The translations under genes and the position numbers were made by a program. Below the pieces are notes generated by a model. The model did no database searches. It had not been told where the DNA came from and saw nothing but the letters and a program-made list of their open reading frames with translations. 51,143 bases of DNA from Faecalibacterium longum CLA-AA-H243 (GTDB lineage Bacteria; Bacillota; Clostridia; Oscillospirales; Ruminococcaceae): assembly GCF_020687245.1 (NCBI RefSeq), contig NZ_JAJEQG010000020.1, forward strand, positions 1 to 51,143, written 5' to 3'. This document shows positions 42,531 through 51,143 of this stretch, piece by piece (within the stretch, counting starts at the first letter, position 1; the number at the start of each line of letters is the position of its first letter).

Positions 42531-45500
42531 CGTGCATCACCATCCTTATCATAGTAGCTGCGGAACGGTTTGACAGGCTCCGACTGATTGGTCTTTTCCC
42601 CCAGTGCAGCCAGCACAGACGGACGAGTTGCAGGTGTTTCGGTTTCCTCGGTTTCTTCGGGAGCATCCTGCGAGGAACTGCGGTCACGGTCGATGTTCAG
42701 CAAGGCGTTCAATTCAGCAAGGCGGGCAGACTTTTCGGCCAGTTCTTCCTCCTGTGCAAAGGGCTTTGCCACTTCGACCTCTGCGGCCTGCTTCTGCTGT
42801 TCAAGGTTTTGCAGAGCATTTTCGGCATCTGCAATACGGTCAGCGAAATTGTCGATGGCATTGTCCAGACGAGTGATATTGCCGCGCGCATCATCGCCCA
42901 GCGACACCGGGTAACTCAACTCTGCCCGGAGTACGGCCTGATGCTCATTTTTGAAGCTGTCGAATCGAATGTTCAGTTCAAAGCCACGGTAGGTGCCCAG
43001 CAGCATCATATCAGCATTGGGCATCTCCTGCCGAGCCAGCAGCAGCCGTTCGCCTGCAGCCTTTTTGTCATCGTACACCATGCCCTTGATGGTCATGCCG
43101 CAGAAGTTTTCTTTGTCCTGCGGGTGTGTTGCTGCAATATGTGAATCCTGTTGTAAAGCAGCAATGCGGGTTTTCTGTTTCTGGATCTCCTCCGGGAAAG
43201 TTTTGAGCAGCTTATCCTCCAGACGATATTTCTGATTCTGGAAGTCTCCGCGCAGCACCTTCAATTTTGCTACCTGCACGTCCAAGTCCATCTTTTCCCG
43301 GATGCGAGGGTCGCCTGCACACAGAGCCTTGATTTCTGCGTAAGATAAAGCCTGTTCGTCAATATCATCGCAAGATCGCATAGGCGATTTGCTCGTCATG
43401 ATCTGCGAGATAAACTTCTGTTTATTCTCAAGGGTCTGATAGAGGTAGGCGTCAAATGTCGATTCCGTGACGTAGTTATAGACGTAAACTTGTTTGTTTT
43501 GGTTGCCTTGGCGGATGATTCTGCCGTTACGCTGGGTCATATCGGACGGACGCCAGCCTACATCCAGATGATGCACCGCTACGAGCAGCGTCTGGACGTT
43601 GGTGCCAGCTCCCATCTTTGCAGTGCTGCCCAGCAGCACACGCACCTGTCCGCTGCGTACCTTGGAGAAAAGTTCTGCTTTCTTGTTCTCTGTATCTGCG
43701 TTGTGGATGAACTCGATCTCCTGTTCGGGCACACCGGCGTTGAGCAGCTTGGTGCGAATATCATCATAGACGTTGAACGAACCGTCCCCCTTGGGAGTAG
43801 ACATATCGCAGAAAATCAACTGGGTCAGCTTCTGCTCCTTGGTGTCGTTCCAGATGCGCAGGACGTTGTTGACGCAGGCGTTCAGCTTGCTGTTGGGGTC
43901 ATCGGGCAGAGCGGAATTCATCAACCGCTGGTCAAGCCCGATTTTGCGGCCATCCGATGTGATTTTCAGCATATTGTCCACCGAGGGGTCAACAGAACCG
44001 CTGTGGACTTCGGCTGCACGTTCGCTCAACGCCTGCACCATATCCTGTTGGATTTCCGAAGGCTTGACCACCACCGTCTCAAATTTTGCATCAGGCACCG
44101 GGAGATGAAGCTGGTCGCTGGTCTTGATATCTGCTGCTTCTTTGAACATCGCCATCAGTTCAGGCAAGTTGAAGAACTTCGCAAAACGAGTGCGTGCACG
44201 GTATCCGGTGCCTTCGGGCGCAAGTTCGATGGCAGTAGTAGTTTCACCAAAAGTAGAAGCCCACGCATCAAAATGGGTCAACCCTTTCTGCTGCAAGGTG
44301 TTGTACTGGAGGTAGCGCATGAGGGTGTACATCTCGGTCATACTGTTGCTCAGGGGTGTACCCGTTGCAAAAATCACGCCACGGCCACCGGTGATTTCAT
44401 CCAGATAGCGGCACTTGCCGAACATATCGCTGGATTTTTGTGCCTCGCTCGTACTCAAACCTGCGACATTACGCATTTTCGTATACAAGTAGAGGTTCTT
44501 AAACGCTTGGCTCTCATCCACAAACAACCTGTCTACGCCCAATTGTTCAAACGTAACCACATCATCTTTACGGTCTGCGCCTTGCAGCTTTTCTAGTTTC
44601 TGTTTCAGAGACTTGCGCAGCTTTTCCAGTTGCTTTACTGTGAAATGCTCGCCAACCTGTGCTTTCGCTTCTTCGATGGCCTCCTCGATTTCATCCATCT
44701 GTTCCTGAATCAGACGCTCCTGTCGTTCTGCGGACAAGGGTATCTTTTCAAACTGGCTGTGTCCGATGATAACTGCATCATAATCACCGGTCGCAATTCT
44801 CGCACAGAATTTTTTTCGATTACCGGGTTCAAAATCTTTCTTGCTGGTAACCAGCAGCTTCGCATTGGGGTACAGACGTAAAAACTCGCTGGCCCATTGT
44901 TCCGTCAAATGGTTTGGCACGACAAAAAGACTTTTCTGACACAAGCCCAGACGTTTCAGTTCCATAGCTGAAGCCGCCATCTCAAAACTCTTGCCAGCAC
45001 CGACTTCGTGCGCCAAAAGGGTGTTGTACCCATACAGCACATGGGCAACCGCATTGCGCTGATGCTCTCGCAAATTGATCTCCGGGTTCATGCCCACAAA
45101 ATGAATGTGACTACCGTCATACTCACGGGGGCGGGTGCTGTTAAAAAGCTCGTTGTACTTTTTTACCAGTAGGGCGCGTCGCTGTGGATCTTTCCAGACC
45201 CAGCCAGCAAATGCGTCCTTGATGGCCTGCTGTTTCTGCTGGGCGAGGGTGGTTTCGTTTTGATTCAGCACACGCTTTTCTTTCCCATTCTCCTCGATGG
45301 TATCATAAACGCGGCTGTCACGCAAATTCAAGGTATCCTCCAAAATCTTGTAGGCGTTGGCTCGGCGGGTACCGTAGGTTTCAGTGGCCATAATGTCACC
45401 AAAGCCAGTAGCAGATTTATTGCTGATCCGCCATTCGGAAGTGTAAGGGGAGTAGCGAACGGTGATGGCATTGTTGTAGCGGATACGATAGGGCGGCTGA

Positions 45501-48500
45501 AAAGTTTCCATCATAAACTGTTGTACGATAGAGGGGTCAAGCCATGTGGCACCCAAACGCACATCAATTTCAGATGCCTCCAGATCTTTGGGCTGTGCCT
45601 TGGTCAGTGCGTCCACATTAACCTTGAACTCCGGGTGACTTTCCGCAGCAAGCTGTGCCATCCGCAGCTTATCGCGTACATTACCCGAAAGGTATTCGTC
45701 CGCAGTCTGCCAGCCCGCTTCCGGGTCGGTGGGGTCGGCGGCAGGGTCCTTGAAGATCACACCAGACAATTCAGTGGTGATGCGCCCGTACTCGTCGGGT
45801 GTGCCCAGCAGTTCTGCCATATAGGGCAAGTCCACCTTGCCATGCTCCCCGATGGACACCGCCAACGCTTCACTGGGGGTATCCACGCTGGTAACGGTGC
45901 GCTCCGGGCGAATCGTCCGTTTCGTGAACATCGCTGCCTTAGATTTAAGCTGCCCCTGCTCGTCCAGATTTTCCAGCGAACACAGCAGATAGTAGGAGGA
46001 ATCCTGCTCAAATAGCCGCCCGTTTTTGCGGTCGTTCAGCAGACCGTACTTTGCGGTAAAGGCATCGTAGGCGGCGTTCAGCTTTGCCTGTGTCTCCTTA
46101 ATGTCCTCGTCCGGGAAGTCGTTCAACTGCTGGTCGATCAGGTCATTGACGATCTGCCGCAGCTCCACCATGCCGGTGACACGCCCCTTGGCGGTTTCGG
46201 ACAGTTCCACCTGTGTCATCACGGAATTTTCCCGGTAGAACACTTTGCCGTCCACCACGGTGTAGGAGAAGTTCTTGACCTCCGGATCAGCAGGGAGCGT
46301 CTTGCGCTCTGCCTCGGCATCCGCAATATCTGGCGTTTCCACCTCGACTTCGGTGTACTGACCCTCAATATGCTGTACCGCCTCGGCAAGCTGGTCTGCA
46401 AGGCTGGTACCTTCAAGGGGCGCAACGGTCAGGTCGTGACCGTATTGGGTGCTTTCCAGTTCCAAATTTCCCAGCACCATCTCCGGGTGGTCTACGAAAT
46501 ACTGGTTGATGGCAAAGCCATCCTCCGTTTTGCCCAACTGCACCCATGCAGGCTCAATGTCCGCAGGGCGGTCACGCTTCTGCAAAAAGATAATGTCACT
46601 GACAACATCCGTGCCAGCGTTGGCACGGAACGCATTATTTGGCAGACGGATGGCACCCAACAGATCGGCACGTTCTGCCATGTGCTTGCGGGCGGTGCTG
46701 TCCTTACTGTCCATGGTGTAACGGCTGGTGACGAACGCCACCACGCCGCCCGGACGCACTTGGTCGATGGCTTTCGCAAAGAAATAATTGTGGATGGAGA
46801 ATCCCAGCTTGTTGTACGCTTTATCGTTGACCTTGTACTGACCGAAAGGTACGTTGCCCACCGCTAAATCGTAGAAATCACGGCGGTCGGTGGTTTCAAA
46901 GCCAGCCACGGTAATGTCTGCCTGCGGGTACAGTTTTTTCGCAATACGCCCGGTGATGCTGTCCAGTTCCACACCGTACAGGCGGCTGTCCTGCATAGAG
47001 TCCGGCAGCATCCCGAAAAAGTTTCCCACACCCATGGACGGTTCCAGAATGTTACCACTGCGGAAACCCATGCGCTCCACGGCATCGTAAATGCCACGGA
47101 TCACGGTGGGGCTGGTGTAGTGGGCGTTCAGGGTGCTGGAACGGGCGGCGGCGTACTCGTCCTCGGAGAGCAGCCCTTTCAGTTCCGTGTACTCTTTTGA
47201 CCAGTTGCTCTTATCCGGGTCAAAGGCATCCGGCAGACCGCCCCAGCCCACATACTGCGAAAGCACTTCCTGTTCCTCGACGGTGGCTCCACGGTGTTCC
47301 TGTTCCAACTGAAACAGGGTGCGGATAGCTGCAATATTCCGGGCGTATTTCTGCTTTGCACCGCCCTCGCCCAAATGCTCGTCCGTGATGTGGAAATTCC
47401 CGGCAGCTTCCGGCGCAGATTCAGCATTCAGGGCTTCATCCAAGGCAGTAGCATCCGGGAAGGTCTGCACTTTTCCGTCCATCACGGCAGAAATGGGCAG
47501 CGCATCCAGTTCTTCGTCCGTCAGCTCCGGCATGACCTGCCGCAGACCGTCCTCGAATTGTTGCTTATTGATTACTTCGTTATCCCACGACTGTCCCTGT
47601 GCGCTGGTGTCAATGCGAACATCCGCTTCGCCTACATAGCCGATTTTGCCTTCGATGGTTCGGGTAGGAAGGTCTACCACAACATCGTCCCCGACCTTAT
47701 AATCAACGGCCTTTTCGGGAGCAGCGTCAAGGGCCTCGTCCTGCTGTTCGTACAATTCCCGGACAACAGATAGCGGTTCTTCCCGAAAAATTGGCACCCG
47801 CAGGTCGGCCAGTGCCATATCCTGCAAGGAAACCTTGCCCTTATCAAAATCCACTCCGTCAATCCGAAATTTCCGGCCATCCATATTGATGATGGAGCCG
47901 ATGGGCAGATAGTCCTCTTTGTGCAGATGTTTAGTCTGGTGATGAGTCCCATCTTTGTTCAATCCGGCAAGGTAAACATCATTGCCCGCAGACCACAATT
48001 CTTTTGACTTTCTTGCCCATAAGATAGGTGGAAAGCCTGTGACCTGAACTTCGCCCAGTGCTGTTTCTCTCGTAAACAAAGCACTGTTGAGAACTTTTGC
48101 GACCTTGGCAGCATCTTCTCCATAGAACATAAAATTGCCGCCAGCTTCAAATCCAACCAGAGTATCCGGGTGCTGCGCCTTTAATGCAGTGTATTCGGCT
48201 GCACTGGCGGCGTTCAGTTCAAGGGGAAAGTCGATGGCTCTTCTTTCTTTGTCCGACAGGTAGCGGTCAGACTGAATCATCAGGTCAATATATTTTTCGA
48301 CCCGATCCCAGCGGAGAAGCACTTTCTGATGGTCGGGATAATGCTCAAACGTCAGACCCTTGCTGTCATGGTCAAGCCAACCACTGCTTCCGTCCAGATA
48401 AGTGTGTGAAGAACCGCCGGGGCCATACGGTGCATATTCTTTGGCAAGAGCTTTTGCCCGGAGTTTTCGGTCAGGCTGCAACTGATAAATTTTCCATATC

Positions 48501-49780
48501 CGAAGTTTGCTGCCTTCAACATTGGAACCTCTCCGCAGCGCATTTTCAATCTCCGCCTGCGACAAAACAAAAGCGGAGGGCGATTTTTTGCCCTCCGCTT
48601 GGTCGATGGATTCAATTTGTTTGGCTTCGGTGGGAATGTGGGCATCGAAGAAACTTAACTGTAAATCAGTTCGTTCAGCACCAGTTCCTCTGCCTGTGCC
48701 CGCAGGCTGTTCATGTGCTGCACCCACGCCAGCTGATTCTGCTCCTTGTCCGGGGCCGGGGTCTGTTTCAAAAGCTGTGCCATGGTCTGCTGCATCCGGC
48801 TCTCTGCCGTCTGCTCCACCTCCATCAGGTGCGGGTACAGGCTCCCATTCAGGAGCATCGTGTGGTACAGCACCGGGCGATGCTCCTTCAGGTACGTCCG
48901 GCGCAGCCTGCCGTACTTGCCCAGCGGCTTCCGGGGCTGGTTCAGGGTCAGGTTCGGGAGAAGGTAATCCCCGACGGTCGAGTAGGTCACGTTCCTGCTG
49001 TTCGTATTCATATTGGCTCCTTTCTGCATTGCGGCGGCGAATGGTAGTTTTCACGGTGCGCTCGATGTTCCGCAGCACCTCCCGGCTCATGTCGCTGACG
49101 GCTGCGCCGAGGGCGTAGACACTATCCGGGGTGGAGAAATTGTAGATTGCCTGAAAATCGTCCTTGTCGAACCACCCGGCAGGCTCAAAGCCACAGCGTT
49201 CCAGCAGCGTGTAGGTGACACTGATGGTGGCGGCGCTTTTGAACTGCATCTCCACTCCGGCTTCATCATAATCCATCAGAAGCGAACCGTCAACGATGGC
49301 GAGAATGTCACCACTGTTGTTGTCCCAGTAATCTGCCACCAGTTTCCCGGCAACATCCGCAAGCTGCTGGCTGACACGCTCCCCGCTGATGCCGTAGGTC
49401 TTGCTCAACATTTCCGAAACCGGCTGTTTCAGGTCGTCATTGTACTGCCACATCTCCGGGTCACGGGAATTGCGGCGCACCCCGGTGTCGCTTACGTCAA
49501 AAACGTAGTGCAGTCGAGGGAATCCGCTGGATTCGTCCAGCAGAGCGATGCCCTTAGAGCCACGCCTGACATAGCGGTTCATCCGGTTGCGCCAAATGTC
49601 AAATTCGGCGCAGGCGGTGGCATCGGGCCGCTGAGCGTAGATCATGAGCTGGTCTGCAAAGGGGTACTTGTACAGCCGAGATGCGGTGGTCAGGTAGTCC
49701 GTCCAGCTTTCCCAGTACCGGGTCAAGCCGTTGGCCGTGCGCTGGGCAAGGGCGAGGTATTCTTCGGTTTTGCTTGGCAT
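42527..49780 (-). CDS. giant methylase-helicase polyprotein of the mobile element
   Basis: This 2417-residue protein has an ArdC-like N-terminal region (residues 1-250) and a Pro/Gly/Ala-rich linker (about 257-390). After middle domains comes an adenine-methylase-like part (ILEPSMGVGNFFG about 913; GNVPFGQY about 977). A SNF2/DEAD-type helicase follows (AHEVGAGKSFEM about 1593; FVDESQAF about 1753; NGRIIRQGNQNKQVYVYNYV about 2093), then a coiled-coil tail. AAAGGAGG precedes ATG 49780. Such proteins are typical of Tn1549-like elements and may protect or unwind transferring DNA. The linker coincides with tnpV in another frame. Confidence 0.92.
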   Translation of the reverse strand: MPSKTEEYLALAQRTANGLTRYWESWTDYLTTASRLYKYPFADQLMIYAQRPDATACAEFDIWRNRMNRYVRRGSKGIALLDESSGFPRLHYVFDVSDTGVRRNSRDPEMWQYNDDLKQPVSEMLSKTYGISGERVSQQLADVAGKLVADYWDNNSGDILAIVDGSLLMDYDEAGVEMQFKSAATISVTYTLLERCGFEPAGWFDKDDFQAIYNFSTPDSVYALGAAVSDMSREVLRNIERTVKTTIRRRNAERSQYEYEQQERDLLDRRGLPSPEPDPEPAPEAAGQVRQAAPDVPEGASPGAVPHDAPEWEPVPAPDGGGADGREPDAADHGTAFETDPGPGQGAESAGVGAAHEQPAGTGRGTGAERTDLQLSFFDAHIPTEAKQIESIDQAEGKKSPSAFVLSQAEIENALRRGSNVEGSKLRIWKIYQLQPDRKLRAKALAKEYAPYGPGGSSHTYLDGSSGWLDHDSKGLTFEHYPDHQKVLLRWDRVEKYIDLMIQSDRYLSDKERRAIDFPLELNAASAAEYTALKAQHPDTLVGFEAGGNFMFYGEDAAKVAKVLNSALFTRETALGEVQVTGFPPILWARKSKELWSAGNDVYLAGLNKDGTHHQTKHLHKEDYLPIGSIINMDGRKFRIDGVDFDKGKVSLQDMALADLRVPIFREEPLSVVRELYEQQDEALDAAPEKAVDYKVGDDVVVDLPTRTIEGKIGYVGEADVRIDTSAQGQSWDNEVINKQQFEDGLRQVMPELTDEELDALPISAVMDGKVQTFPDATALDEALNAESAPEAAGNFHITDEHLGEGGAKQKYARNIAAIRTLFQLEQEHRGATVEEQEVLSQYVGWGGLPDAFDPDKSNWSKEYTELKGLLSEDEYAAARSSTLNAHYTSPTVIRGIYDAVERMGFRSGNILEPSMGVGNFFGMLPDSMQDSRLYGVELDSITGRIAKKLYPQADITVAGFETTDRRDFYDLAVGNVPFGQYKVNDKAYNKLGFSIHNYFFAKAIDQVRPGGVVAFVTSRYTMDSKDSTARKHMAERADLLGAIRLPNNAFRANAGTDVVSDIIFLQKRDRPADIEPAWVQLGKTEDGFAINQYFVDHPEMVLGNLELESTQYGHDLTVAPLEGTSLADQLAEAVQHIEGQYTEVEVETPDIADAEAERKTLPADPEVKNFSYTVVDGKVFYRENSVMTQVELSETAKGRVTGMVELRQIVNDLIDQQLNDFPDEDIKETQAKLNAAYDAFTAKYGLLNDRKNGRLFEQDSSYYLLCSLENLDEQGQLKSKAAMFTKRTIRPERTVTSVDTPSEALAVSIGEHGKVDLPYMAELLGTPDEYGRITTELSGVIFKDPAADPTDPEAGWQTADEYLSGNVRDKLRMAQLAAESHPEFKVNVDALTKAQPKDLEASEIDVRLGATWLDPSIVQQFMMETFQPPYRIRYNNAITVRYSPYTSEWRISNKSATGFGDIMATETYGTRRANAYKILEDTLNLRDSRVYDTIEENGKEKRVLNQNETTLAQQKQQAIKDAFAGWVWKDPQRRALLVKKYNELFNSTRPREYDGSHIHFVGMNPEINLREHQRNAVAHVLYGYNTLLAHEVGAGKSFEMAASAMELKRLGLCQKSLFVVPNHLTEQWASEFLRLYPNAKLLVTSKKDFEPGNRKKFCARIATGDYDAVIIGHSQFEKIPLSAERQERLIQEQMDEIEEAIEEAKAQVGEHFTVKQLEKLRKSLKQKLEKLQGADRKDDVVTFEQLGVDRLFVDESQAFKNLYLYTKMRNVAGLSTSEAQKSSDMFGKCRYLDEITGGRGVIFATGTPLSNSMTEMYTLMRYLQYNTLQQKGLTHFDAWASTFGETTTAIELAPEGTGYRARTRFAKFFNLPELMAMFKEAADIKTSDQLHLPVPDAKFETVVVKPSEIQQDMVQALSERAAEVHSGSVDPSVDNMLKITSDGRKIGLDQRLMNSALPDDPNSKLNACVNNVLRIWNDTKEQKLTQLIFCDMSTPKGDGSFNVYDDIRTKLLNAGVPEQEIEFIHNADTENKKAELFSKVRSGQVRVLLGSTAKMGAGTNVQTLLVAVHHLDVGWRPSDMTQRNGRIIRQGNQNKQVYVYNYVTESTFDAYLYQTLENKQKFISQIMTSKSPMRSCDDIDEQALSYAEIKALCAGDPRIREKMDLDVQVAKLKVLRGDFQNQKYRLEDKLLKTFPEEIQKQKTRIAALQQDSHIAATHPQDKENFCGMTIKGMVYDDKKAAGERLLLARQEMPNADMMLLGTYRGFELNIRFDSFKNEHQAVLRAELSYPVSLGDDARGNITRLDNAIDNFADRIADAENALQNLEQQKQAAEVEVAKPFAQEEELAEKSARLAELNALLNIDRDRSSSQDAPEETEETETPATRPSVLAALGEKTNQSEPVKPFRSYYDKDGDAR
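48655..49011 (-). CDS. tnpV: TnpV-family protein, overprinted inside the helicase gene
   Basis: This 118-residue ORF lies on the same strand as the helicase gene, shifted by one base. The residues GKYGRLRRTYLKEHRPVLYH (about 36-55), NQLAWVQHMNSLRAQAEE and LVLNELIYS match the TnpV family of transposon-encoded proteins, as does the N-terminal YSTVGDYLLPNLTL. It has its own ribosome site, AAAGGAG, 5 bp before ATG 49011. In the helicase frame the same DNA encodes a low-complexity linker. The function of TnpV is unknown. Both frames appear to be used. Confidence 0.8.
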   Translation of the reverse strand: MNTNSRNVTYSTVGDYLLPNLTLNQPRKPLGKYGRLRRTYLKEHRPVLYHTMLLNGSLYPHLMEVEQTAESRMQQTMAQLLKQTPAPDKEQNQLAWVQHMNSLRAQAEELVLNELIYS

Positions 49781-49809
49781 TTTAGCCTCCTTTCAGCTCT
49801 GCGATAAAC

Positions 49810-49842
49810 AAAAAAGCGAGCGGCCTTTTCAGGTCACTCGCT
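49810..49842 (-). terminator. terminator between arsC-like and helicase genes
   Basis: On the minus strand AGCGAG-TGACC pairs with GGCC-GCTCGCT, followed by TTTTTTG. It ends the arsC transcript about 70 bp after its stop. The helicase ribosome site is about 10 bp further on. Confidence 0.85.
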
Positions 49843-49912
49843 TATGGAATTAAAACTGGTTTTAGTATAGCATGAATCGAAGCGTTCTATCAAAACCTCA
49901 CTTTTGAGGGTT

Positions 49913-50320
49913 TCAAAAACTGGAACCGCAAAGTTTCGATTTCAAAGCAAGAACGTTCTGACGAATCTGCTCCATGACTGCCTTGAATTCATCATCGCTT
50001 TTCCCGGTAGGGTCATCCAGACCCCAATTCTCATCAAAAGGTCTGCCAATGAAAGGGCAGCTGACGTTGCAGCCCATGGAAATAGCGATATCCGGCTTTG
50101 GAATTGCAGAAATCAGCTTGGAATACTGTGTCTTTTCCATGTCGATGCCATATAGTTCTTTCATCAGGCGCACAGCATCCTGATTGATCTGCGGTTTGGT
50201 TTCGGTTCCAGCCGAGTAGCTTTCAAACACATCTGCGGCCAGTACCTTGCCAAAGGCTTCGGCAATCTGACTGCGGCAGGAATTATGGACACAGATAAAG
50301 GCGATTTTGGGTTTTGACAT
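49913..50320 (-). CDS. arsC: arsenate reductase, thioredoxin-linked (LMW phosphatase fold)
   Basis: This 135-residue protein has the phosphatase loop C10-VHNSC-R16 (CVHNSCRSQ). A pair of redox cysteines lies in GCNVSC at about 89-94, and NWGLDDPTG contains the catalytic aspartate. The design matches Staphylococcus-type ArsC, which reduces arsenate to arsenite with three cysteines and thioredoxin. ATG 50320 has AAGGA about 9 bp upstream. No ArsB/Acr3 efflux pump or ArsR is beside it in the window, so arsenite export would need genes elsewhere. A related protein tyrosine phosphatase role is possible. Confidence 0.87.
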   Translation of the reverse strand: MSKPKIAFICVHNSCRSQIAEAFGKVLAADVFESYSAGTETKPQINQDAVRLMKELYGIDMEKTQYSKLISAIPKPDIAISMGCNVSCPFIGRPFDENWGLDDPTGKSDDEFKAVMEQIRQNVLALKSKLCGSSF

Positions 50321-50370
50321 ATAGGTGTTCCTTCCCCACAAACTGGAATTTGACTAATCCTACATGTGCA

Positions 50371-50988
50371 TCATATTACACTCATGTAATTATCCTCTAC
50401 ATAAACAGCTTTTCCATCAGCAAGCTTAATCTCATCTTTGCCGTTCGGTAATACTGTTGTTTCAGAACCATTCCAATGGGGGATAATAGGATTGTCAATA
50501 ATATGTAATCCATCTGTTAAATTTCCCGCCGCATACATACTTCCTGCACTGATTCCGACATATATAAGTCCGTTTTTAATTGCATTATTAAGTATTCTAT
50601 CAAAACCAGTTCTAGACATTTCACGACAAAGCACAGATACATCACCACCACTGACAAAAACAGCATCAAATTGGTTTAATTCTTCAAAAGTTAATAGCCT
50701 TGTAAGCATAAACGGGGTTGTAACATACGAAGAATAGGTTCTTTGATAGTCTTTTGAAAGAATTAATTCCAGATTGTACACTAATATATTTTCGTACTGA
50801 ATTCCCATTAGAAAGAGTTCATGAAAACATATTGCAAGCGACTCTCTTGCACCATCTGTTTCAATGCCAGCTGTTGGAATATAAAGCACTTTCACATCCT
50901 TCGGACACTTTCCAATAATATCAAAGAATTTCTCTTTCATCTTATCGGTCAACCCTGCAGATGTAAGAAATAGATGTTTTCCATTCAT
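50371..50988 (-). CDS. peptidase E-like (family S51) protein
   Basis: This 205-residue protein has the S51 fold: VLYIPTAGIE, then FDAVFVSGGDVSVLCREM and the nucleophile Ser in VGISAGSMYAAG (about residue 148), with a later ELADGKAVYVEDN-like end (LADGKAVYVEDNYM). Family members cleave Asp-X dipeptides (PepE) or act as cyanophycinase-like peptidases. The DNA is clearly more AT-rich than its neighbours, a sign of separate acquisition. A promoter (TTTCAC-17-TATACT, 51054-51026) and GAGGT ribosome site are visible. Its link to arsC downstream (50 bp) may be only positional. Confidence 0.82.
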   Translation of the reverse strand: MNGKHLFLTSAGLTDKMKEKFFDIIGKCPKDVKVLYIPTAGIETDGARESLAICFHELFLMGIQYENILVYNLELILSKDYQRTYSSYVTTPFMLTRLLTFEELNQFDAVFVSGGDVSVLCREMSRTGFDRILNNAIKNGLIYVGISAGSMYAAGNLTDGLHIIDNPIIPHWNGSETTVLPNGKDEIKLADGKAVYVEDNYMSVI

Positions 50989-51025
50989 ATTCTTTTACCT
51001 CGTCAAACTCCGATTTGTCGAGTTC

Positions 51026-51054
51026 AGTATACCACACCAAATGGCATTGTGAAA
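51026..51054 (-). promoter_or_regulatory. promoter of the peptidase E-like gene
   Basis: Read leftward: TTTCAC (51054-51049), 17 bp, TATACT (51031-51026). It is 38 bp upstream of the start codon. Confidence 0.6.
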
Positions 51055-51066
51055 GAGAGTATGTAT

Positions 51067-51082
51067 GCCGCCCGCAGGCGGC
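51067..51082. repeat. GCCGCC hairpin, probable terminator of the gene entering from the right
   Basis: GCCGCC-cgca-GGCGGC forms a 6-bp stem just after the partial gene's stop codon. No strong U-run follows. The same type of hairpin occurs at 41776-41791. Confidence 0.45.
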
Positions 51083-51087
51083 AAAGA

Positions 51088-51143
51088 TCAGTCCAGTGGA
51101 AATTCCAATTCAGCAAACTCCGCATCGGTCAGCAGTTTCAGCT
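51088..51143 (-). CDS. C-terminal end of an unidentified gene entering from the right
   Basis: The last 18 codons are visible: KLLTDAEFAELEFPLD then TGA (51088). The frame is open to the window edge and the strand agrees with the rest of the element. The residues are too few to assign a family. It shows that the element continues to the right. Confidence 0.5.
   Translation of the reverse strand, partial: LKLLTDAEFAELEFPLD

Noticed and set aside
42604-49047. Numerous frames opposite or inside the giant helicase gene
   Set aside because: All except the tnpV frame lack a ribosome site and any family resemblance.

Overview
The window looks like the chromosome of a GC-rich gut Clostridium relative (Oscillospiraceae; Faecalibacterium-like is my best guess). 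The pointers are the mix of genes, such as archaeal-type AspRS, glutamate dehydrogenase next to GltBD, NBP35-type Fe-S ATPase and a SpoVB-like flippase, together with strongly C/G-ending codons and short dispersed repeats with AACCTCTC ends. The genus is inferred from family knowledge, not from a 16S sequence or a database search.

Positions 1-25250 are core chromosome. A short repeat (1-134) is followed by leftward genes for a small membrane protein, diaminopimelate decarboxylase (lysA), a membrane-bound NDP-sugar 4,6-dehydratase and a SpoVB/MurJ-type flippase. The rightward block is an Mrp/NBP35 ATPase, gdhA, hcp, gltB and gltD, a nitrogen-assimilation set with clear promoters and terminators. 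It includes an intrinsic terminator directly behind the gltB promoter. Next is a copper-resistance operon: csoR with two operator boxes, then copA with a CopZ-like C-terminal domain that has its own ribosome-binding site. A second, inverted copy of the 1-134 repeat follows. Then come leftward aspS and a three-gene polysaccharide cluster (sugar transferase plus two glycosyltransferases), a decayed GH31 glucosidase remnant, a nitroreductase and tRNA-Ala(CGC). The tRNA is surrounded by partial copies of itself.

From about 25290 to the right edge the DNA is an integrative and mobilizable or conjugative element that continues past the window. Its left end holds a large serine recombinase, a 53-residue protein, a MazF-like toxin, two ParB-like proteins, a zinc-finger protein, a candidate structured RNA of about 300 nt and three small regulators or unknown proteins. 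The cargo (31944-40023) is a transport cassette: an AraC-type activator, a three-gene ECF importer (MptD-type S, T and fused A1A2) and a pair of ABC half-transporters of the YbtPQ/IrtAB type, with a winged-helix regulator. Together these suggest capture of a siderophore or other metallophore made by other organisms. The mobilization module follows: MobP-type relaxase, small membrane protein, MobC and a 2417-residue methylase/helicase polyprotein. A complete TnpV gene lies inside the helicase gene in another reading frame. An ArsC-like reductase and a peptidase-E-like protein close the window.

The most striking observations are the TnpV/helicase overprint, the 19-bp-stem RNA candidate at 29761-30054, the AraC-box/promoter arrangement of the ECF operon, the gltB leader terminator and the internal CopZ start in copA.
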